In this document: piece after piece, positions 28,021 through 39,321 of the stretch
Layout of the letters: every line of letters begins with the position of its first letter
How positions within the stretch are numbered: position 1 is the stretch's first letter
NCBI RefSeq assembly: GCF_024211255.1
Contig: NZ_JAMLDY010000001.1
Location: 62,001-126,000, forward strand
From: Sphingomonas liriopis
GTDB lineage: Bacteria; Pseudomonadota; Alphaproteobacteria; Sphingomonadales; Sphingomonadaceae
Length of the DNA: 64,000 bases
Direction of reading: 5' to 3'
Notes under the pieces: model-generated
Told to the model about the DNA's origin: nothing
Database searches by the model: none
What the model saw: the letters and a program-made list of their open reading frames with translations, nothing else
Translations under genes and position numbers: made by a program

Positions 28021-28800
28021 TCAGCCGATATGGGCGTTTTGGTACATGATCGCCAGCCCCTGTATCGTCAGGTCCGGCTCGATGACGTCGAACACGTCGG
28101 TATGCTGTTCGAACAGCGTGGCGAGGCCACCGGTCGCGATCACCCGCGCGGGGCGACCGATCTCCGCCTTCATCCGCGCGACCAGCCCCTCAATCATCGC
28201 GATATAGCCGAAATAGACGCCGATGGCCATCTGATCGACGGTGTTGCGGCCGATGACGCTGGCCGTCGCCGGCGCCTCGATCGCGATCCGCGGCAGTTTC
28301 GCCGCGGCACTGACCAGCGCGTCGAGCGACAGGTTGATACCCGGCGCGATGATTCCGCCCTTGTAGGCACCGCTGTAATCGCTGACGTCGAACGTCGTCG
28401 CGGTGCCGAAATCGATGACGATCAGGTCGCCGTCGTGCAGCGCATGCGCCGCGATCGTGTTGACCGCGCGGTCGGCGCCGAGGCTGGACGGCTCGTCGAC
28501 GTCGATGGTGATGCCCCATTCGACCGGCGCCCGGCCGGCGATCAGCGCCTCGGTCCCGAAATATTTGCTGCTGAGCACCTGCAGGTTGTGGAGCGCGCGC
28601 GGCACGACGGTGGCGACGATGACGGCGTCGATCTGGCGGCGGTCATAGCCTTCCAGCGCGAGCAGCTGGCTGAGCCACACGGCATATTCGTCCGCGGTGC
28701 GCCGCGGATCGGTGGCGATGCGCCAGCGCGCCTTGATCGTACGCCCCTCGACCAGTGCGAACACGACATTGGTATTGCCGGCATCCACCGCGAGCAGCAT
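28021..28800 (-). CDS. coaX: Type III pantothenate kinase
   Basis: A 259-residue enzyme phosphorylating pantothenate at the first step of coenzyme A synthesis. It has the ASKHA phosphate loop [15 protein letters not shown] at the N terminus, [23 protein letters not shown] and the late [10 protein letters not shown]. The start at 28800 is fixed by AAGGAT nine bases upstream; the frame upstream is spurious. It begins two bases after the birA stop. Confidence 0.95.
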   Translation of the reverse strand: MLLAVDAGNTNVVFALVEGRTIKARWRIATDPRRTADEYAVWLSQLLALEGYDRRQIDAVIVATVVPRALHNLQVLSSKYFGTEALIAGRAPVEWGITIDVDEPSSLGADRAVNTIAAHALHDGDLIVIDFGTATTFDVSDYSGAYKGGIIAPGINLSLDALVSAAAKLPRIAIEAPATASVIGRNTVDQMAIGVYFGYIAMIEGLVARMKAEIGRPARVIATGGLATLFEQHTDVFDVIEPDLTIQGLAIMYQNAHIG

Positions 28801-28802
28801 CG

Positions 28803-29516
28803 TCAATCCTTCAGGACAAAAACGTCGGCGGCGTGAATGACATGCCGCGCCCCCGACGCCAAGCGCAGGATCAGCGCGCCGTCCGCGTCGAGGCCGTCGA
28901 ACAGCCCGTCGATCGCGCTGCCGTCGGGCAATCGTGCTGACAGCGCGGTCCCGATCGGATGCGCCGCGGCGAGCCAGGCGGATCGCACGATGCCGATGCC
29001 CTGGTCGCGCCAGCGCGCCAGCCAGCGCGCGAACGCCTCCGCCAACACATCGAGGGTCGTCGCGGCATCCGCTGCGACGCCATGTGCCGCAAGGCTGGTC
29101 GTCGCGCGATCGGGCAGATCGGGATGGTGCGTCAAATTGACGCCGATGCCGATGACGACCGCATCGCCGCCGCGTTCGAGCAGGATACCCGACGCCTTGG
29201 CTCCGTCGACCAGCAGGTCGTTGGGCCATTTGAGCTGCGCCGGCACCTCCGCGGGCAGGAAGACGCGCACCGCCTCGTACAATGCGACCGCGGCGACCAG
29301 CGCCAGCGAGGCGGGCGGCGGATCGCCTGGACGAAGGCGGACGATCGTCGACGCGGAGAGATTGCCCGGCGGCGCGGTCCACACCCGCCCCATCCGGCCG
29401 CGTCCCGCGGTCTGGCGTTCGGCGCGGAGCCACAGCCCCTCTTCCGCGCCGCGGCTGGCGAGGAGGAGCATGTCGGCGTTGGTCGATCCCGTCTCCGCGA
29501 CGGTGCGGATCGTCAA
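28803..29516 (-). CDS. birA: Biotin--[acetyl-CoA-carboxylase] ligase
   Basis: A 237-residue biotin protein ligase that makes biotinyl-AMP and transfers biotin to the carboxyl carrier protein. [32 protein letters not shown] and [18 protein letters not shown] are the ligase signatures. It lacks the N-terminal DNA-binding domain, so it is not a repressor (group I). The start codon appears to be TTG at 29516, in a TTGA overlap with the nuoN stop. Confidence 0.93.
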   Translation of the reverse strand: MTIRTVAETGSTNADMLLLASRGAEEGLWLRAERQTAGRGRMGRVWTAPPGNLSASTIVRLRPGDPPPASLALVAAVALYEAVRVFLPAEVPAQLKWPNDLLVDGAKASGILLERGGDAVVIGIGVNLTHHPDLPDRATTSLAAHGVAADAATTLDVLAEAFARWLARWRDQGIGIVRSAWLAAAHPIGTALSARLPDGSAIDGLFDGLDADGALILRLASGARHVIHAADVFVLKD

Positions 29517-30967
29517 ATCGCGGGGAACAGCGCGCGCGCCGCCGTCATCGTCCAGCCGCCGAGCAGGGGGATCGCCAGATAGCCGAGCGGCGAGACGAAG
29601 GCGGCGGTGAGGACGATCAGGCCGCCCTCTACCGGGCTGTTGCCCTTGGGGAAGGCCGGGGCGGGATCGTCGAAATACATCGTCTTGACGACGCGCAGGT
29701 AATAATAGGCACCGATCGTCGAGGCGGCGATACCGACCGCGGCGAGCGGGAACAGGCCGGCGCGCACCGCCGCGTCAAACACCGCAAACTTCGCGTAAAA
29801 GCCGAACAGCGGCGGGATGCCGGCGAGGCTGAACATGAAGATCGCGAGCGCGGCGGCGAGGCCGGGGCGGGTGCGCGACATACCGGACAAAGCAGCAATG
29901 TTTTCAATGGGTTGACCGTCATCATCGCGCATCTGGAGGACGATCAGGAACGAGCCCAGCGTCATCGCGATGTAGATCGTCATGTAGATCAGCACGCCCG
30001 ACACGCCCTCCGGCGTGCCCGCAGCGAGACCGACCAAGGCGAAGCCGACGTTGTTGATCGACGAGTAAGCGAGCAGGCGCTTGATGTTGGTCTGGCCGAT
30101 CGCCGCCACCGCGCCGAGCACGATCGAGGCGAGCGCGGCGAAGATCACGATCTGACGCCACTGGTCGGTCGCCGGGCCCATCGCCTCGACCGCGACGCGG
30201 ACCGCGAGACCCATCGCCGCCACCTTGGGCGCGGAAGCGAAGAAGGCGGTCACCGGGGTCGGCGCGCCTTCGTAGACGTCGGGCGTCCACATGTGGAACG
30301 GCACCGCGGCGAGCTTGAAGGCGAGGCCGGCGAAGACGAAGACGAGGCCGAACAGCAGGCCCAGCGAATGCGGCGCGGCATAGGCCGCGGCGATGCCGCC
30401 GAACAGCGTCGTGCCCGAGAAGCCGTAGACCAGGCTGATGCCGTAGAGCAGGATGCCGCTCGCCAGCGCGCCGAGCACGAAGTACTTGAGGCCCGCTTCC
30501 GCCGAACGCGTGTCGCGGCGCATGAAGCTGGCAAGGACGTAGGCGGCGAGGCTCTGCAGTTCGAGGCCGACGTAGAGCGTCAGCAGGTCGCTCGCCGAGA
30601 CCATCATGCCCATGCCCGCCGCGGAGAGCAGGATCAGCACCGGATATTCGGGGCGGAGATCGTCGCCCGTGGTGCGCTGGAAGAAGTCCGGCGCGAGCAG
30701 GATCGCGACGCCCGAGGCGATGAAGATCAGCACCTTGGCGAAAGCGGCGAAGGCATCGGCGCGATACAGGCCGTCGAACGCCGACCCGCCGTAGCTGGCG
30801 GGGCCGAGCAGCGCGAGGCACGCGCCGGCGAGCACCGCGACCGCGGTCCACGACACCGCACGCGTCGAGGCGGATCCGCCCCAGGCGGAGACCAGCATCA
30901 GGACGATGGCGCCGACGCCGAGGATCACCTCGGGCAGGGTCATGGCGAGATTGGCGGCGTAATCCAT
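29513..30967 (-). CDS. nuoN: NADH-quinone oxidoreductase subunit N
   Basis: A 484-residue antiporter-like membrane subunit of complex I with about 14 helices. [19 protein letters not shown] carries the conserved Glu of the proton channel, and [18 protein letters not shown] the broken helix with its lysine region. The ATG at 30967 overlaps the nuoM stop by one base. Confidence 0.96.
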   Translation of the reverse strand: MDYAANLAMTLPEVILGVGAIVLMLVSAWGGSASTRAVSWTAVAVLAGACLALLGPASYGGSAFDGLYRADAFAAFAKVLIFIASGVAILLAPDFFQRTTGDDLRPEYPVLILLSAAGMGMMVSASDLLTLYVGLELQSLAAYVLASFMRRDTRSAEAGLKYFVLGALASGILLYGISLVYGFSGTTLFGGIAAAYAAPHSLGLLFGLVFVFAGLAFKLAAVPFHMWTPDVYEGAPTPVTAFFASAPKVAAMGLAVRVAVEAMGPATDQWRQIVIFAALASIVLGAVAAIGQTNIKRLLAYSSINNVGFALVGLAAGTPEGVSGVLIYMTIYIAMTLGSFLIVLQMRDDDGQPIENIAALSGMSRTRPGLAAALAIFMFSLAGIPPLFGFYAKFAVFDAAVRAGLFPLAAVGIAASTIGAYYYLRVVKTMYFDDPAPAFPKGNSPVEGGLIVLTAAFVSPLGYLAIPLLGGWTMTAARALFPAI

Positions 30968-32499
30968 CAGTGAGCGGTTCCGTGGGCGGCGGCATGCGCC
31001 GCTGGAATGGGCTTGCCGGCGGTCGGCTTGGAATCGGACGGCGGCGTGGCGCGATCGATACGGGCGAGCAGGACGCCGACGTCCTTGCGCATCGGCGCCA
31101 TGAAGCTCTCGGGGTAGACACCCATCCAGAGCGCGACGGCGGCGATCGGCGCGAGCAGCCAGAGTTCGCGATGCGACAGATCCTGCATCTCACGCACGTC
31201 CTCGGACTTGATCTCGCCGAAGACGACACGGCGGTACAGGTACAGCATGTACGCCGCGCCGAGGATGATGCTGGTCGTGCAGAGCAATGCGATCCACGTC
31301 GACACCTGATAGGTGCCCATCAGCGCCAGGAATTCGGCAACGAAGCCGCTCGTCCCAGGCAAACCGATCGACGCCATGGTGAAGAACAGGAAGAACAGCG
31401 CGTAGCGCGGCATGTTGATCGCGAGGCCGCCGTAACGGCTGATCTCACGCGTGTGCAGCCGATCGTAGATGACGCCGACGCACAGGAAGAGCGCGCCCGA
31501 CACCAAGCCGTGGCTGAGCATCATAATCATCGCGCCCTCGATCCCCTGCCGGTTGAAGGCGAAGAGACCGATGGTGACGATCGCCATGTGCGCGACCGAC
31601 GAATAAGCGATCAGCTTCTTCATGTCCGACTGCACCAGCGCGACGAGCGACGTGTAGATCACCGCGACCGCCGACAGGCCGAAGATCAGCCAAGTGAGTT
31701 CGCCGGAGGCTTCGGGGAACATCGGCAGGCTGAAGCGCAGGAAGCCATAGCCGCCGAGCTTGAGCAACACGCCCGCCAGGATCACCGACCCCGCGGTCGG
31801 CGCCTGCACGTGCGCGTCGGGCAGCCAGGTGTGGACCGGCCACATCGGCATCTTGACCGCGAACGAGGCGAAGAAGGCGAGCCACAGCCACGTCTGGACG
31901 TGGCCCGGGAAATCGAATGCCTGCAGCGCCGGGATGCTCGACGTGCCCGCGACCTGCGTCATGTACAGCATCGCGACGAGCATCAGCAGCGAGCCGAGCA
32001 GCGTGTACAGGAAGAACTTGTACGACGCGTATATGCGGTTCGCCCCGCCCCAGATACCGATGATGAGGTACATCGGGATGAGGCCAGCTTCGAAGAACAG
32101 GTAGAACAGGAACAGGTCCTGCGCCGCGAAGGTGCCGATCATCAGCGTTTCGGTCAGCAGGAACGCCGCCATATACTCGGGCACGCGCTTCTCGATCGCA
32201 CGCCAGCTCGCGCCGATACAGATCGGCATCAGGAACACGCTGAGCATGACGAGCATCAGCGCGAAACCGTCGATGCCGAGGTCCCAGCGGAAGAAACCGA
32301 ACGCCGGGCCGTGCTCGACGAACTGCCACTGCGCGCCGCCGATATCGTAATTCGCCCACAGCAGCACGCCGAGCACGAAGTCGACCAGCGTCGCCGCCAG
32401 CGCGATGGCACGCGCGGTCGCGGCGGGGACGAACAGGCAGGCAATCGCCGCGACCGCGGGGATCAGCAGCATGATCGAGAGGATGGGCAGCCCGCTCAC
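30967..32499 (-). CDS. nuoM: NADH-quinone oxidoreductase subunit M
   Basis: A 510-residue antiporter-like subunit. [19 protein letters not shown] has the channel Glu; [19 protein letters not shown] and [18 protein letters not shown] are typical of the family. The C terminus ends in an Ala/His tail ([11 protein letters not shown]). The start is GTG in a GTGA overlap with nuoL. Confidence 0.96.
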   Translation of the reverse strand: MSGLPILSIMLLIPAVAAIACLFVPAATARAIALAATLVDFVLGVLLWANYDIGGAQWQFVEHGPAFGFFRWDLGIDGFALMLVMLSVFLMPICIGASWRAIEKRVPEYMAAFLLTETLMIGTFAAQDLFLFYLFFEAGLIPMYLIIGIWGGANRIYASYKFFLYTLLGSLLMLVAMLYMTQVAGTSSIPALQAFDFPGHVQTWLWLAFFASFAVKMPMWPVHTWLPDAHVQAPTAGSVILAGVLLKLGGYGFLRFSLPMFPEASGELTWLIFGLSAVAVIYTSLVALVQSDMKKLIAYSSVAHMAIVTIGLFAFNRQGIEGAMIMMLSHGLVSGALFLCVGVIYDRLHTREISRYGGLAINMPRYALFFLFFTMASIGLPGTSGFVAEFLALMGTYQVSTWIALLCTTSIILGAAYMLYLYRRVVFGEIKSEDVREMQDLSHRELWLLAPIAAVALWMGVYPESFMAPMRKDVGVLLARIDRATPPSDSKPTAGKPIPAAHAAAHGTAH

Positions 32500-34622
32500 T
32501 GTGCGATCGCCCAGGTGACGACGGCGGTCAGACCGATCAGCATGACGAAGGCATAGGTATAGACATATCCGTTCTGGAGCCGGCCCGCGACGCGGCTGGA
32601 GAGCTGCACCACCCAGGCCGAGCCGTTCGGCCCGAAACGATCGATCGTCTTCTCGTCACCGCGGTGCCACAGGAAGCGGCCGATCGCGAAGGCGGGGCGG
32701 ACGAAGATCAGGTGATAGAGCTCGTCGAAATAATATTTGTGGACGAGGAAGCGGTACAGGATGCGGAACTGGTCCGCGACCGCCGCCGGGAAGCTGGGCG
32801 CCTTGATATAGGCATACCATGCGGTCCCGAGCCCGAGCAGCATCGCGATCGTCGCCGACAGCTTGATCGGCACCGGCACGCCATGCATCGCGTGCATCAG
32901 ATGCTCGCGGAAGGCGATGTCGCCCTTCCAGAAGGTCTCGCCCGCGTCCGGCTCGATGAAATAGCCGTGGAAGACGAAGCCCGCCGCGATCGCACCGATC
33001 GACAGAAGGATGAGCGGCACCAGCATCGGCCACGGGCTTTCGTGCGGGTGATAGCCGCCGGTGCCCGCGGGCAGATCGTGCTGCGAGGCGCCGTGCGTCG
33101 AGGGATGGTCGCCGCTGTCCTCGGCCTGTGCCGGATTGCCGTGTGCCTCGTCGGCGTGATGAGCGTCATGCCCGTGGGCATGATCGTCATGGCCGTGGCC
33201 GTGCGCGTCGTGAAGCGCGTGCTGGATATGCTCCGACGCGGCCCAACGCGGCGTGCCCCAGAAGGTGAGGAACATCAGCCGCCACGAATAGAAGCTGGTG
33301 ATGAGCGCGACGAGCACGCCGACGAACCACACGCCGGGCTCGCCCGCGGCCCAGCCGGCCTCGATGATCGCGTCCTTCGAATGGAAGCCCGCGAAGCCGA
33401 TGCCGAGCGGGTTGCCGAACACCGCGGGCAGGCCGACGCCGGTGATCGCCAGCGTCCCCATCATCATGCCCCAGAAGGTCAGCGGGATGCTTTTACGCAG
33501 GCCGCCATAATAGCGCATGTCCTGCTCGTGGTGCATCGCATGGATCACCGACCCCGCGCCGAGGAACAGCAGCGCCTTGAAAAAGGCATGCGTGAACAGG
33601 TGGAACATCGCCGCACCATAGGCGCCGACGCCCGCAGCGAAGAACATGTAACCGAGCTGCGAACAGGTCGAATAGGCGATGACGCGCTTGATATCGGTCT
33701 GCACCATGCCGACCGTCGCGGCGAACAGGCAGGTCGCGGCGCCGACGAACATCACGACGTGCAGCGCGGCGGGCGACGTTTCGAACATCGGCGACAGGCG
33801 GCAGACCATGAACACGCCCGCGGTGACCATCGTCGCCGCGTGGATCAGCGCCGACACCGGGGTCGGGCCCTCCATCGCGTCGGGCAGCCAGGTGTGCAGG
33901 CCGAGCTGCGCCGACTTGCCCATCGCGCCTACGAACAGCAGCAGGCAGAGCAAGGTCATCGTGTCGACGCGATAGCCGAGGAAGCCGATCGTCGACCCCG
34001 CCATCCCCGGCGCCGCGGCGAGGATCGCCGGGATCGACACCGTGCCGAAGACGAGGAACGTGCCGAAGATGCCGAGCATGAAGCCCAAGTCCCCAACGCG
34101 GTTGACGACGAACGCCTTGATCGCGGCGGCATTGGCCGACGGCTTGCGGAACCAGAAACCGATGAGGAGGTAGGAGGCGAGGCCGACACCTTCCCAACCG
34201 AAGAACATCTGCACCAGCGTATCCGCCGTCACCAGCATCAGCATCGCGAAGGTGAACAGCGAGAGGTAGGCGAAGAAGCGCGGCTGGTCGGGGTCCTCGC
34301 TCATATAGCCCCAGCTATAGAGGTGGACGAGCGCCGACACGCTGGTGATGACCACCAGCATGATCGCGGTCAGCTGGTCGACGCGCAGCGACCAGTCGAC
34401 CGCCATGTCGCCGCTGACGATCCAGGTGAGCACCGGCACGACGCTCGCCGTGTTGGTCCCTGCGAGGAAGCCGAGGAAGATCGGCCATGACAGCAGGCAC
34501 GAGGCGAAGAGTGCGCCGGTCGTGATGACCTTCGCCGGCACGACGCCCAAGGCCTTGTTGCCGAGCCCCGCGACCACCGCCGCGAGCAGCGGCAGGAAGA
34601 CGATGAGAAGGATGGAGTGCAC
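32496..34622 (-). CDS. nuoL: NADH-quinone oxidoreductase subunit L, with a histidine-rich insert
   Basis: A 708-residue distal proton-pumping subunit with the long lateral helix. [39 protein letters not shown] and [18 protein letters not shown] are family motifs. It is longer than the usual 610-690 residues because of an insert at about residues 464-528 very rich in histidine ([20 protein letters not shown]). The start is GTG at 34622, with AAGGG about 11 bases upstream. Confidence 0.95.
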   Translation of the reverse strand: MHSILLIVFLPLLAAVVAGLGNKALGVVPAKVITTGALFASCLLSWPIFLGFLAGTNTASVVPVLTWIVSGDMAVDWSLRVDQLTAIMLVVITSVSALVHLYSWGYMSEDPDQPRFFAYLSLFTFAMLMLVTADTLVQMFFGWEGVGLASYLLIGFWFRKPSANAAAIKAFVVNRVGDLGFMLGIFGTFLVFGTVSIPAILAAAPGMAGSTIGFLGYRVDTMTLLCLLLFVGAMGKSAQLGLHTWLPDAMEGPTPVSALIHAATMVTAGVFMVCRLSPMFETSPAALHVVMFVGAATCLFAATVGMVQTDIKRVIAYSTCSQLGYMFFAAGVGAYGAAMFHLFTHAFFKALLFLGAGSVIHAMHHEQDMRYYGGLRKSIPLTFWGMMMGTLAITGVGLPAVFGNPLGIGFAGFHSKDAIIEAGWAAGEPGVWFVGVLVALITSFYSWRLMFLTFWGTPRWAASEHIQHALHDAHGHGHDDHAHGHDAHHADEAHGNPAQAEDSGDHPSTHGASQHDLPAGTGGYHPHESPWPMLVPLILLSIGAIAAGFVFHGYFIEPDAGETFWKGDIAFREHLMHAMHGVPVPIKLSATIAMLLGLGTAWYAYIKAPSFPAAVADQFRILYRFLVHKYYFDELYHLIFVRPAFAIGRFLWHRGDEKTIDRFGPNGSAWVVQLSSRVAGRLQNGYVYTYAFVMLIGLTAVVTWAIAQ

Positions 34623-34627
34623 CGTAA

Positions 34628-34933
34628 TCAGCCCTTCATCCGATTGACGTCATCGACCGCGATCGTGCCGCGGCCACGGAAATAGATCACCAGGATCGCC
34701 AGCCCGATCGCCGCTTCGCCCGCGGCGACGGTCAGCACGAACATCGCGAAGATCTGGCCGACCAGATCGTGGAGGTATGCCGAGAAGGCGACAAGGTTGA
34801 GGTTCACCGCGAGCAGGATCAGCTCGATCGCCATCAGGATGACGATGAGGTTCTTCCGGTTGAGGAAGATGCCGAGCACGCCCATCGTGAACAGGATCGC
34901 CGCGACGACGAGGTAATGCGTCAACCCAATCAC
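34628..34933 (-). CDS. nuoK: NADH-quinone oxidoreductase subunit K
   Basis: A 101-residue, three-helix subunit. Both conserved membrane glutamates are present ([14 protein letters not shown] and [12 protein letters not shown]). The start is GTG at 34933, in a GTGA overlap with nuoJ; the length equals that of the family. Confidence 0.96.
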   Translation of the reverse strand: MIGLTHYLVVAAILFTMGVLGIFLNRKNLIVILMAIELILLAVNLNLVAFSAYLHDLVGQIFAMFVLTVAAGEAAIGLAILVIYFRGRGTIAVDDVNRMKG

Positions 34934-35541
34934 AGCTGGACCCCCTGCCCGACCGGCGGCTGGACGTTGCGCGTCGCATCCTGCGGACGGCGTGCGTTCT
35001 GGCGGCTGATGTTCTGCCCCTTCACGCCGCCGCGCTGGCGATGCGTCAGCACGATCGCGCCGATCATCGCGACGAGCAGGACGAAGCCCGCCGCCTCGAA
35101 CACGAACAGATAGCGCGTGTAGAGCAGCTGCCCCATCGCCTGGATGTTGGGCACGTTGCCGTCGATCGGCGCGATGCGCTGGCTGATCTTGAGGCCGCCG
35201 GCGCTCCACGCACCGATGCCGATCAGGATCTCCGCCGCCAGCGCGACGGCGAGTGCCAGGCCCAGCGCCGCATAGCGCGCGACGCCGGCGCGCAGCTGCG
35301 CGACCTCGATGTCGAGCATCATGACGACGAACAGGAACAGCACCGCGACCGCGCCGACATAGACGATGACGAGCAGCATCGCGATGAACTCGGCGCCGAC
35401 GAGCACCATCAGCCCCGCCGCGTTGAAGAAGGCGAGGATCAGCCACATCACCGAATGCACCGGGTTGCGCGACGATATCGTCATCGCGGCCGACCCGATC
35501 ACGATGATCGCGAAGAGATAGAAGGCTATGGCCTGGATCAC
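34930..35541 (-). CDS. nuoJ: NADH-quinone oxidoreductase subunit J
   Basis: A 203-residue, five-helix subunit. [20 protein letters not shown] contains the conserved tyrosine and pi-bulge helix 3 involved in coupling. I start at GTG 35541 ([12 protein letters not shown]), because the open frame upstream lies in a palindromic repeat. No strong ribosome-binding site is seen. The C-terminal 30 residues ([18 protein letters not shown]..) form a basic tail beyond the last helix. Confidence 0.93.
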   Translation of the reverse strand: MIQAIAFYLFAIIVIGSAAMTISSRNPVHSVMWLILAFFNAAGLMVLVGAEFIAMLLVIVYVGAVAVLFLFVVMMLDIEVAQLRAGVARYAALGLALAVALAAEILIGIGAWSAGGLKISQRIAPIDGNVPNIQAMGQLLYTRYLFVFEAAGFVLLVAMIGAIVLTHRQRGGVKGQNISRQNARRPQDATRNVQPPVGQGVQL

Positions 35542-35549
35542 GGCAGCAC

Positions 35550-35631
35550 CGTCACCCCAGCGAACGCTGGGGTCTTTCCGAGCTTGAGCGCGCGCTTGCG
35601 GCACGAGATCCCAGCGTCCGCTGGGATGACG
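35550..35631. repeat. Paired inverted repeat, family D (copy 2), inside the nuo operon
   Basis: Arms CGTCACCCCAGCGAACGCTG and CAGCGTCCGCTGGGATGACG face each other between nuoI and nuoJ. This is the only repeat of its kind found within the otherwise tightly packed nuo genes, eight bases before the nuoJ GTG. Confidence 0.85.
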
Positions 35632-35658
35632 ATGAGGGGGCGATTCATGCGCACGCGC

Positions 35659-36144
35659 CTACCGATACGGCGCATCGGCGGCAAGGTTCGCCGCGATCGC
35701 GCTTTCCCAGCGGTCGCCGTTGTCGAGCAGCTTGGCCTTGTCGTAGATCAGCTCCTCGCGCGTCTCGGTCGCATATTCGTAGTTCGGCCCCTCGACGATC
35801 GCGTCGACCGGGCACGCTTCCTGACACAGGCCGCAATAGATGCACTTGGTCATGTCGATGTCGTAGCGCGTCGTGCGACGGCTGCCGTCGTCACGCGGCT
35901 CGGCCTCGATCGTGATCGCCTGCGCCGGGCACACCGCCTCGCACAGCTTGCACGCGATGCAGCGTTCCTCGCCGTTGGGATAGCGGCGCAGCGCATGCTC
36001 GCCGCGGAAGCGCGGAGACACCGGGTTGCGCTCGAACGGATAGTTGATCGTCGCCTTAGGCTTGAAGAAATAGCGTAACGTGAGGGCGTGTGCCTTCACG
36101 AACTCCCACAGCGTAAACGACTTGATGATCTGTGCGACGCTCAA
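35659..36144 (-). CDS. nuoI: NADH-quinone oxidoreductase subunit I
   Basis: A 161-residue ferredoxin-like subunit carrying clusters N6a and N6b: [16 protein letters not shown] and [16 protein letters not shown]. It passes electrons from NuoG to NuoB. The start is TTG at 36144, in a TTGA overlap with a 43-residue gene upstream. Confidence 0.96.
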   Translation of the reverse strand: MSVAQIIKSFTLWEFVKAHALTLRYFFKPKATINYPFERNPVSPRFRGEHALRRYPNGEERCIACKLCEAVCPAQAITIEAEPRDDGSRRTTRYDIDMTKCIYCGLCQEACPVDAIVEGPNYEYATETREELIYDKAKLLDNGDRWESAIAANLAADAPYR

Positions 36145-36272
36145 GACCCAAACCCCAATATTCGGTCGATCGATACGACCGTCAATCCGATGACGACGCC
36201 GCCAAGCGCACGCCGATACACTGCCTGCGGCTCGAACCCGTGGCCCGCCAGCCAGGCGGAGACGTGGCTCAC
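36141..36272 (-). CDS. 43-residue small protein between nuoH and nuoI
   Basis: An open frame of 43 codons exactly fills the space between nuoH and nuoI. It starts with GTG that overlaps the nuoH TGA (GTGA) and ends in a TGA that overlaps the nuoI TTG (TTGA). The product begins [16 protein letters not shown], has a basic YRRALGG and then a hydrophobic stretch [12 protein letters not shown] that could be a short membrane segment. I know of no such complex I subunit. The double four-base overlap matches the rest of the operon and argues for translation; a coupling spacer that keeps ribosomes moving between nuoH and nuoI is the alternative. Confidence 0.6.
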   Translation of the reverse strand: MSHVSAWLAGHGFEPQAVYRRALGGVVIGLTVVSIDRILGFGS

Positions 36273-37321
36273 AGCCCGACCCGATGGATCATCAGCACAC
36301 CCGACACCAGGAACACCCAGAACAGCGACAGCGGCAGGAACACCTTCCACCCCAGCCGCATCAGCTGGTCGTAGCGGTAGCGCGGCACGGTCGCCTTGAT
36401 CCAGCTGAACACGAAGAAGAAGAACAGGATCTTGGCGAACAGCCAGATGATCCCCGGCACGTAATAGAGCGGCGCCCAGTCGATCGGCGGCAGCCAGCCG
36501 CCCCAGAAGAGCGTCGCGTTGAGCGCGCACATCAGCAGCACGTTGGCATATTCGCCGAGCCAGAAGAGCGCGAAGCTCATCGAGCTGTATTCGGTCTGGT
36601 AGCCGGCGACGAGCTCGCTCTCCGCCTCGGTCAAATCGAACGGCGCGCGCTGCGTTTCGGCGAGCGCCGAGATCAGGAACACCACGGCCATTGGGAACAG
36701 CAAAGGATTGAACCCGAAGCCGTTGACCGGGAGGAAGCGGTAGATCGCGCGCTGCGCCTCGACGATGCCCGACAGGTTGAACGTCCCTGCCCACAGCACG
36801 ACCGAGATCAGCACGAAGCCGATCGCGACCTCGTAGCTGACCATCTGCGCGGCGGCACGCAGCGCCGAGTAGAAGGGGTATTTCGAGTTCGACGCCCAGC
36901 CCGACAGGATGATGCCGTAGACGCCGAGGCTCGACGCGGCGAGCACGTAGAGCAGGCCGACGTTGATATCGGCAAGCACCACGCCCGCCTGGAACGGGAT
37001 CACCGCCCAGACGATCAGCGCGACGGTGAAGGTGATGATCGGCGCGAGCAGGAACAGCACGCGGTTCGCTGCCGCGGGCACGATGGTTTCCTGCAGGAAC
37101 ACCTTGAGGCCGTCGGCGAACGACTGGAGCAGACCGAACGGCCCGACCACGTTGGGCCCGCGACGCAGCGCCATCGCCGCCCAGATCTTGCGATCGGCGT
37201 AGATGATCATCGCCACCGCCAGCATCAGCGGCAGCGCGATGACCAGGATGCCGACGATCGTCGCGACGAACCACGCCCAATCGTAGGACATACCGACGGT
37301 ATGATTGAAGAAGTCGGTCAC
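36269..37321 (-). CDS. nuoH: NADH-quinone oxidoreductase subunit H
   Basis: A 350-residue, eight-helix subunit that forms the quinone chamber with NuoB and Nuo[40 protein letters not shown] and [16 protein letters not shown] are diagnostic. The start is GTG at 37321, in a GTGA overlap with nuoG. Confidence 0.96.
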   Translation of the reverse strand: MTDFFNHTVGMSYDWAWFVATIVGILVIALPLMLAVAMIIYADRKIWAAMALRRGPNVVGPFGLLQSFADGLKVFLQETIVPAAANRVLFLLAPIITFTVALIVWAVIPFQAGVVLADINVGLLYVLAASSLGVYGIILSGWASNSKYPFYSALRAAAQMVSYEVAIGFVLISVVLWAGTFNLSGIVEAQRAIYRFLPVNGFGFNPLLFPMAVVFLISALAETQRAPFDLTEAESELVAGYQTEYSSMSFALFWLGEYANVLLMCALNATLFWGGWLPPIDWAPLYYVPGIIWLFAKILFFFFVFSWIKATVPRYRYDQLMRLGWKVFLPLSLFWVFLVSGVLMIHRVGL

Positions 37322-39321
37322 TCCGCGGCCTCCGCGAACGTCTCGCCATGAACGAGTTCGGCCGAGCAGCGCTGCATCGTCGGCGATGCGCGGCAGATGG
37401 CGTTGGTCAGATAGAAATCCTTGATCGGATAGCCGGCAAGCTCGCCCAGCCCAGCCGTGCCGAGCGCCGGCGGGCTCCAGTCGAACGTCGCGACCTGGCC
37501 GATGTTGCGCAGCGCCGGTATTTCGGTCGCCATCGCCTCGCGCAGCCCGGCGAGCGTGTCGAAGGGCAGCGTCTGACCGAGCACGTCGGACAAGGCACGG
37601 AAGATCGCCCATTCCTCGCGCGCGTCGCCGGGAGCGAAGACCGCCCGCTCGCCGCGCTGGACACGGCTCTCGAGATTGACCCAAGTGCCCGACTTCTCGG
37701 CATAGGTCGCGCACGGCAGGATCACGTCGGCATGATGCGCGCCCTTGTCGCCATGATGGCCGACATAGACCTTGAACCCGCCGAACTTCGTGAAGTCGAC
37801 TTCGTCGGCACCGAGGAAGAAGGTGACCGCGGCGTCGGCGCAATCGGCGATACCGCCCTTTTGCGCATAGCCGAGCATCAGTCCGCCCATCCGGCTCGCC
37901 GCCATGTGGACGACGTTGAAGCCGTTCCAGCCATCGCGCACGAGATTGAATTGCTTGGCGAAGGCGAGCGCGGCCCCATGGCCGCCCTTCAAAGCGCCAC
38001 CGCCGACGATGACCATCGGCTTCTCGGCGTCGGTGAACAGATTGGCGACCGTCTCGGGCAGATTGCCGAGCAGCGACAGATCGGCGCCGAGCCATTCGAC
38101 CTTGTAGGTCAGCTCGGTCTCCGGCCCGATTGCAAAGACCTTCGCGCCCTTCTTGATCGCCTTGCGCACGCGGGTGTTCACCAGCGGCGCTTCCCAGCGG
38201 AGGTTGGTGCCGACCAGCAGGATCGCATCGGCCTCTTCGACGCCGGCGATCGTCGTGTTGAAATTGACCGCGGCGAGGCTGGACGTGTCATAGTCCATGC
38301 CGGTCTGGCGGCCTTCGAGCTTGGTCGAACCAAGCTTCGCGAGCAGCGCCTTGGCGGCGTACATGCTTTCGCAATCGGCAAGGTCGCCGGCGATCGCGGC
38401 GACATTCGCGCCGGCGGCATCGACCCTGGTCTTGATGACCGCGAACGCCTCGTCCCAGCTGACCGGCGCAAGCTTGCCGTCACGACGGACATACGGGCGG
38501 TCGAGGCGACGGCGGACGAGGCCGTCGACATGGTGGCGCGTCTTGTCGTGCGCCCATTCCTCGTTGACGTCCTCGTTGATCCGGGGAACGCACCGCAGCA
38601 CCTGACGGCCGCGGCTGTCGAGGCGTATGTTGGTGCCGACCGCGTCCTGCACGTCGATCGTCAGCGTCTTCTTGAGCTCCCACGGCCGCGCTTCATAGGC
38701 ATAGGGCTTCGACGTCAGGGCGCCCACCGGGCAAAGATCGACGACGTTGCCAGAGAGTTCGCTCGTCACCGCCTGTTCGAGGTAGCTGGTGATCTGCATG
38801 TCCTCGCCGCGGTAGATCGCGCCGATCTCCTCGACCCCGGCGACTTCCTCGGCGAAACGCACGCAGCGGGTGCACTGGATGCAGCGGGTCATGATCGTCT
38901 TGACGATCGGACCCATGTACTTCTCGGTCACCGCCCGCTTGTTCTCGGTGTAGCGGCTATGGCCCTTGCCATAGGCGACCGACTGGTCCTGCAGGTCGCA
39001 TTCGCCACCCTGATCGCAGATCGGGCAGTCGAGCGGATGGTTGATGAGCAGGAACTCCATCACGCCCTCGCGGGCGTTCTTCACCATCGGCGAAGTCGTG
39101 AACACTTCCTGATTGTCCGCGGCGGGTAGCGCGCACGACGCCTGCGGCTTGGGAGGCCCCGGCTTCACCTCGACGAGGCACATGCGGCAATTGCCGGCGA
39201 TCGACAGCCGCTCGTGATAGCAGAAGCGCGGGATTTCCTTCCCCGCGGCCTCGCACGCCTGGAGCACGGTCGCTCCCTGCGGCACCTCGACTTCGATCCC
39301 GTCTACTTTCAGCTTAGGCAT
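37318..39321 (-). CDS. nuoG: NADH-quinone oxidoreductase subunit G
   Basis: A 667-residue iron-sulphur subunit. The N-terminal [2Fe-2S] domain has [20 protein letters not shown]; the His-Cys N5 region has [18 protein letters not shown]; a four-Cys region has [10 protein letters not shown]. The rest is a molybdopterin-oxidoreductase-like domain without cofactor, shorter than the 900-residue E. coli form, as in mitochondria-like complex I. The ATG at 39321 overlaps the preceding unrelated gene by eight bases. Confidence 0.96.
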   Translation of the reverse strand: MPKLKVDGIEVEVPQGATVLQACEAAGKEIPRFCYHERLSIAGNCRMCLVEVKPGPPKPQASCALPAADNQEVFTTSPMVKNAREGVMEFLLINHPLDCPICDQGGECDLQDQSVAYGKGHSRYTENKRAVTEKYMGPIVKTIMTRCIQCTRCVRFAEEVAGVEEIGAIYRGEDMQITSYLEQAVTSELSGNVVDLCPVGALTSKPYAYEARPWELKKTLTIDVQDAVGTNIRLDSRGRQVLRCVPRINEDVNEEWAHDKTRHHVDGLVRRRLDRPYVRRDGKLAPVSWDEAFAVIKTRVDAAGANVAAIAGDLADCESMYAAKALLAKLGSTKLEGRQTGMDYDTSSLAAVNFNTTIAGVEEADAILLVGTNLRWEAPLVNTRVRKAIKKGAKVFAIGPETELTYKVEWLGADLSLLGNLPETVANLFTDAEKPMVIVGGGALKGGHGAALAFAKQFNLVRDGWNGFNVVHMAASRMGGLMLGYAQKGGIADCADAAVTFFLGADEVDFTKFGGFKVYVGHHGDKGAHHADVILPCATYAEKSGTWVNLESRVQRGERAVFAPGDAREEWAIFRALSDVLGQTLPFDTLAGLREAMATEIPALRNIGQVATFDWSPPALGTAGLGELAGYPIKDFYLTNAICRASPTMQRCSAELVHGETFAEAAE

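Noticed and set aside
30970-32556. Plus-strand open frame of about 528 codons opposite nuoM
   Set aside because: Arg/Gln/Asp/His-rich shadow of nuoM with no domain pattern.
35542-35604. N-terminal extension of NuoJ beginning MPQARAQARKDPS
   Set aside because: The extension is encoded by a family D palindromic repeat, and the homologous start is the GTG at 35541.
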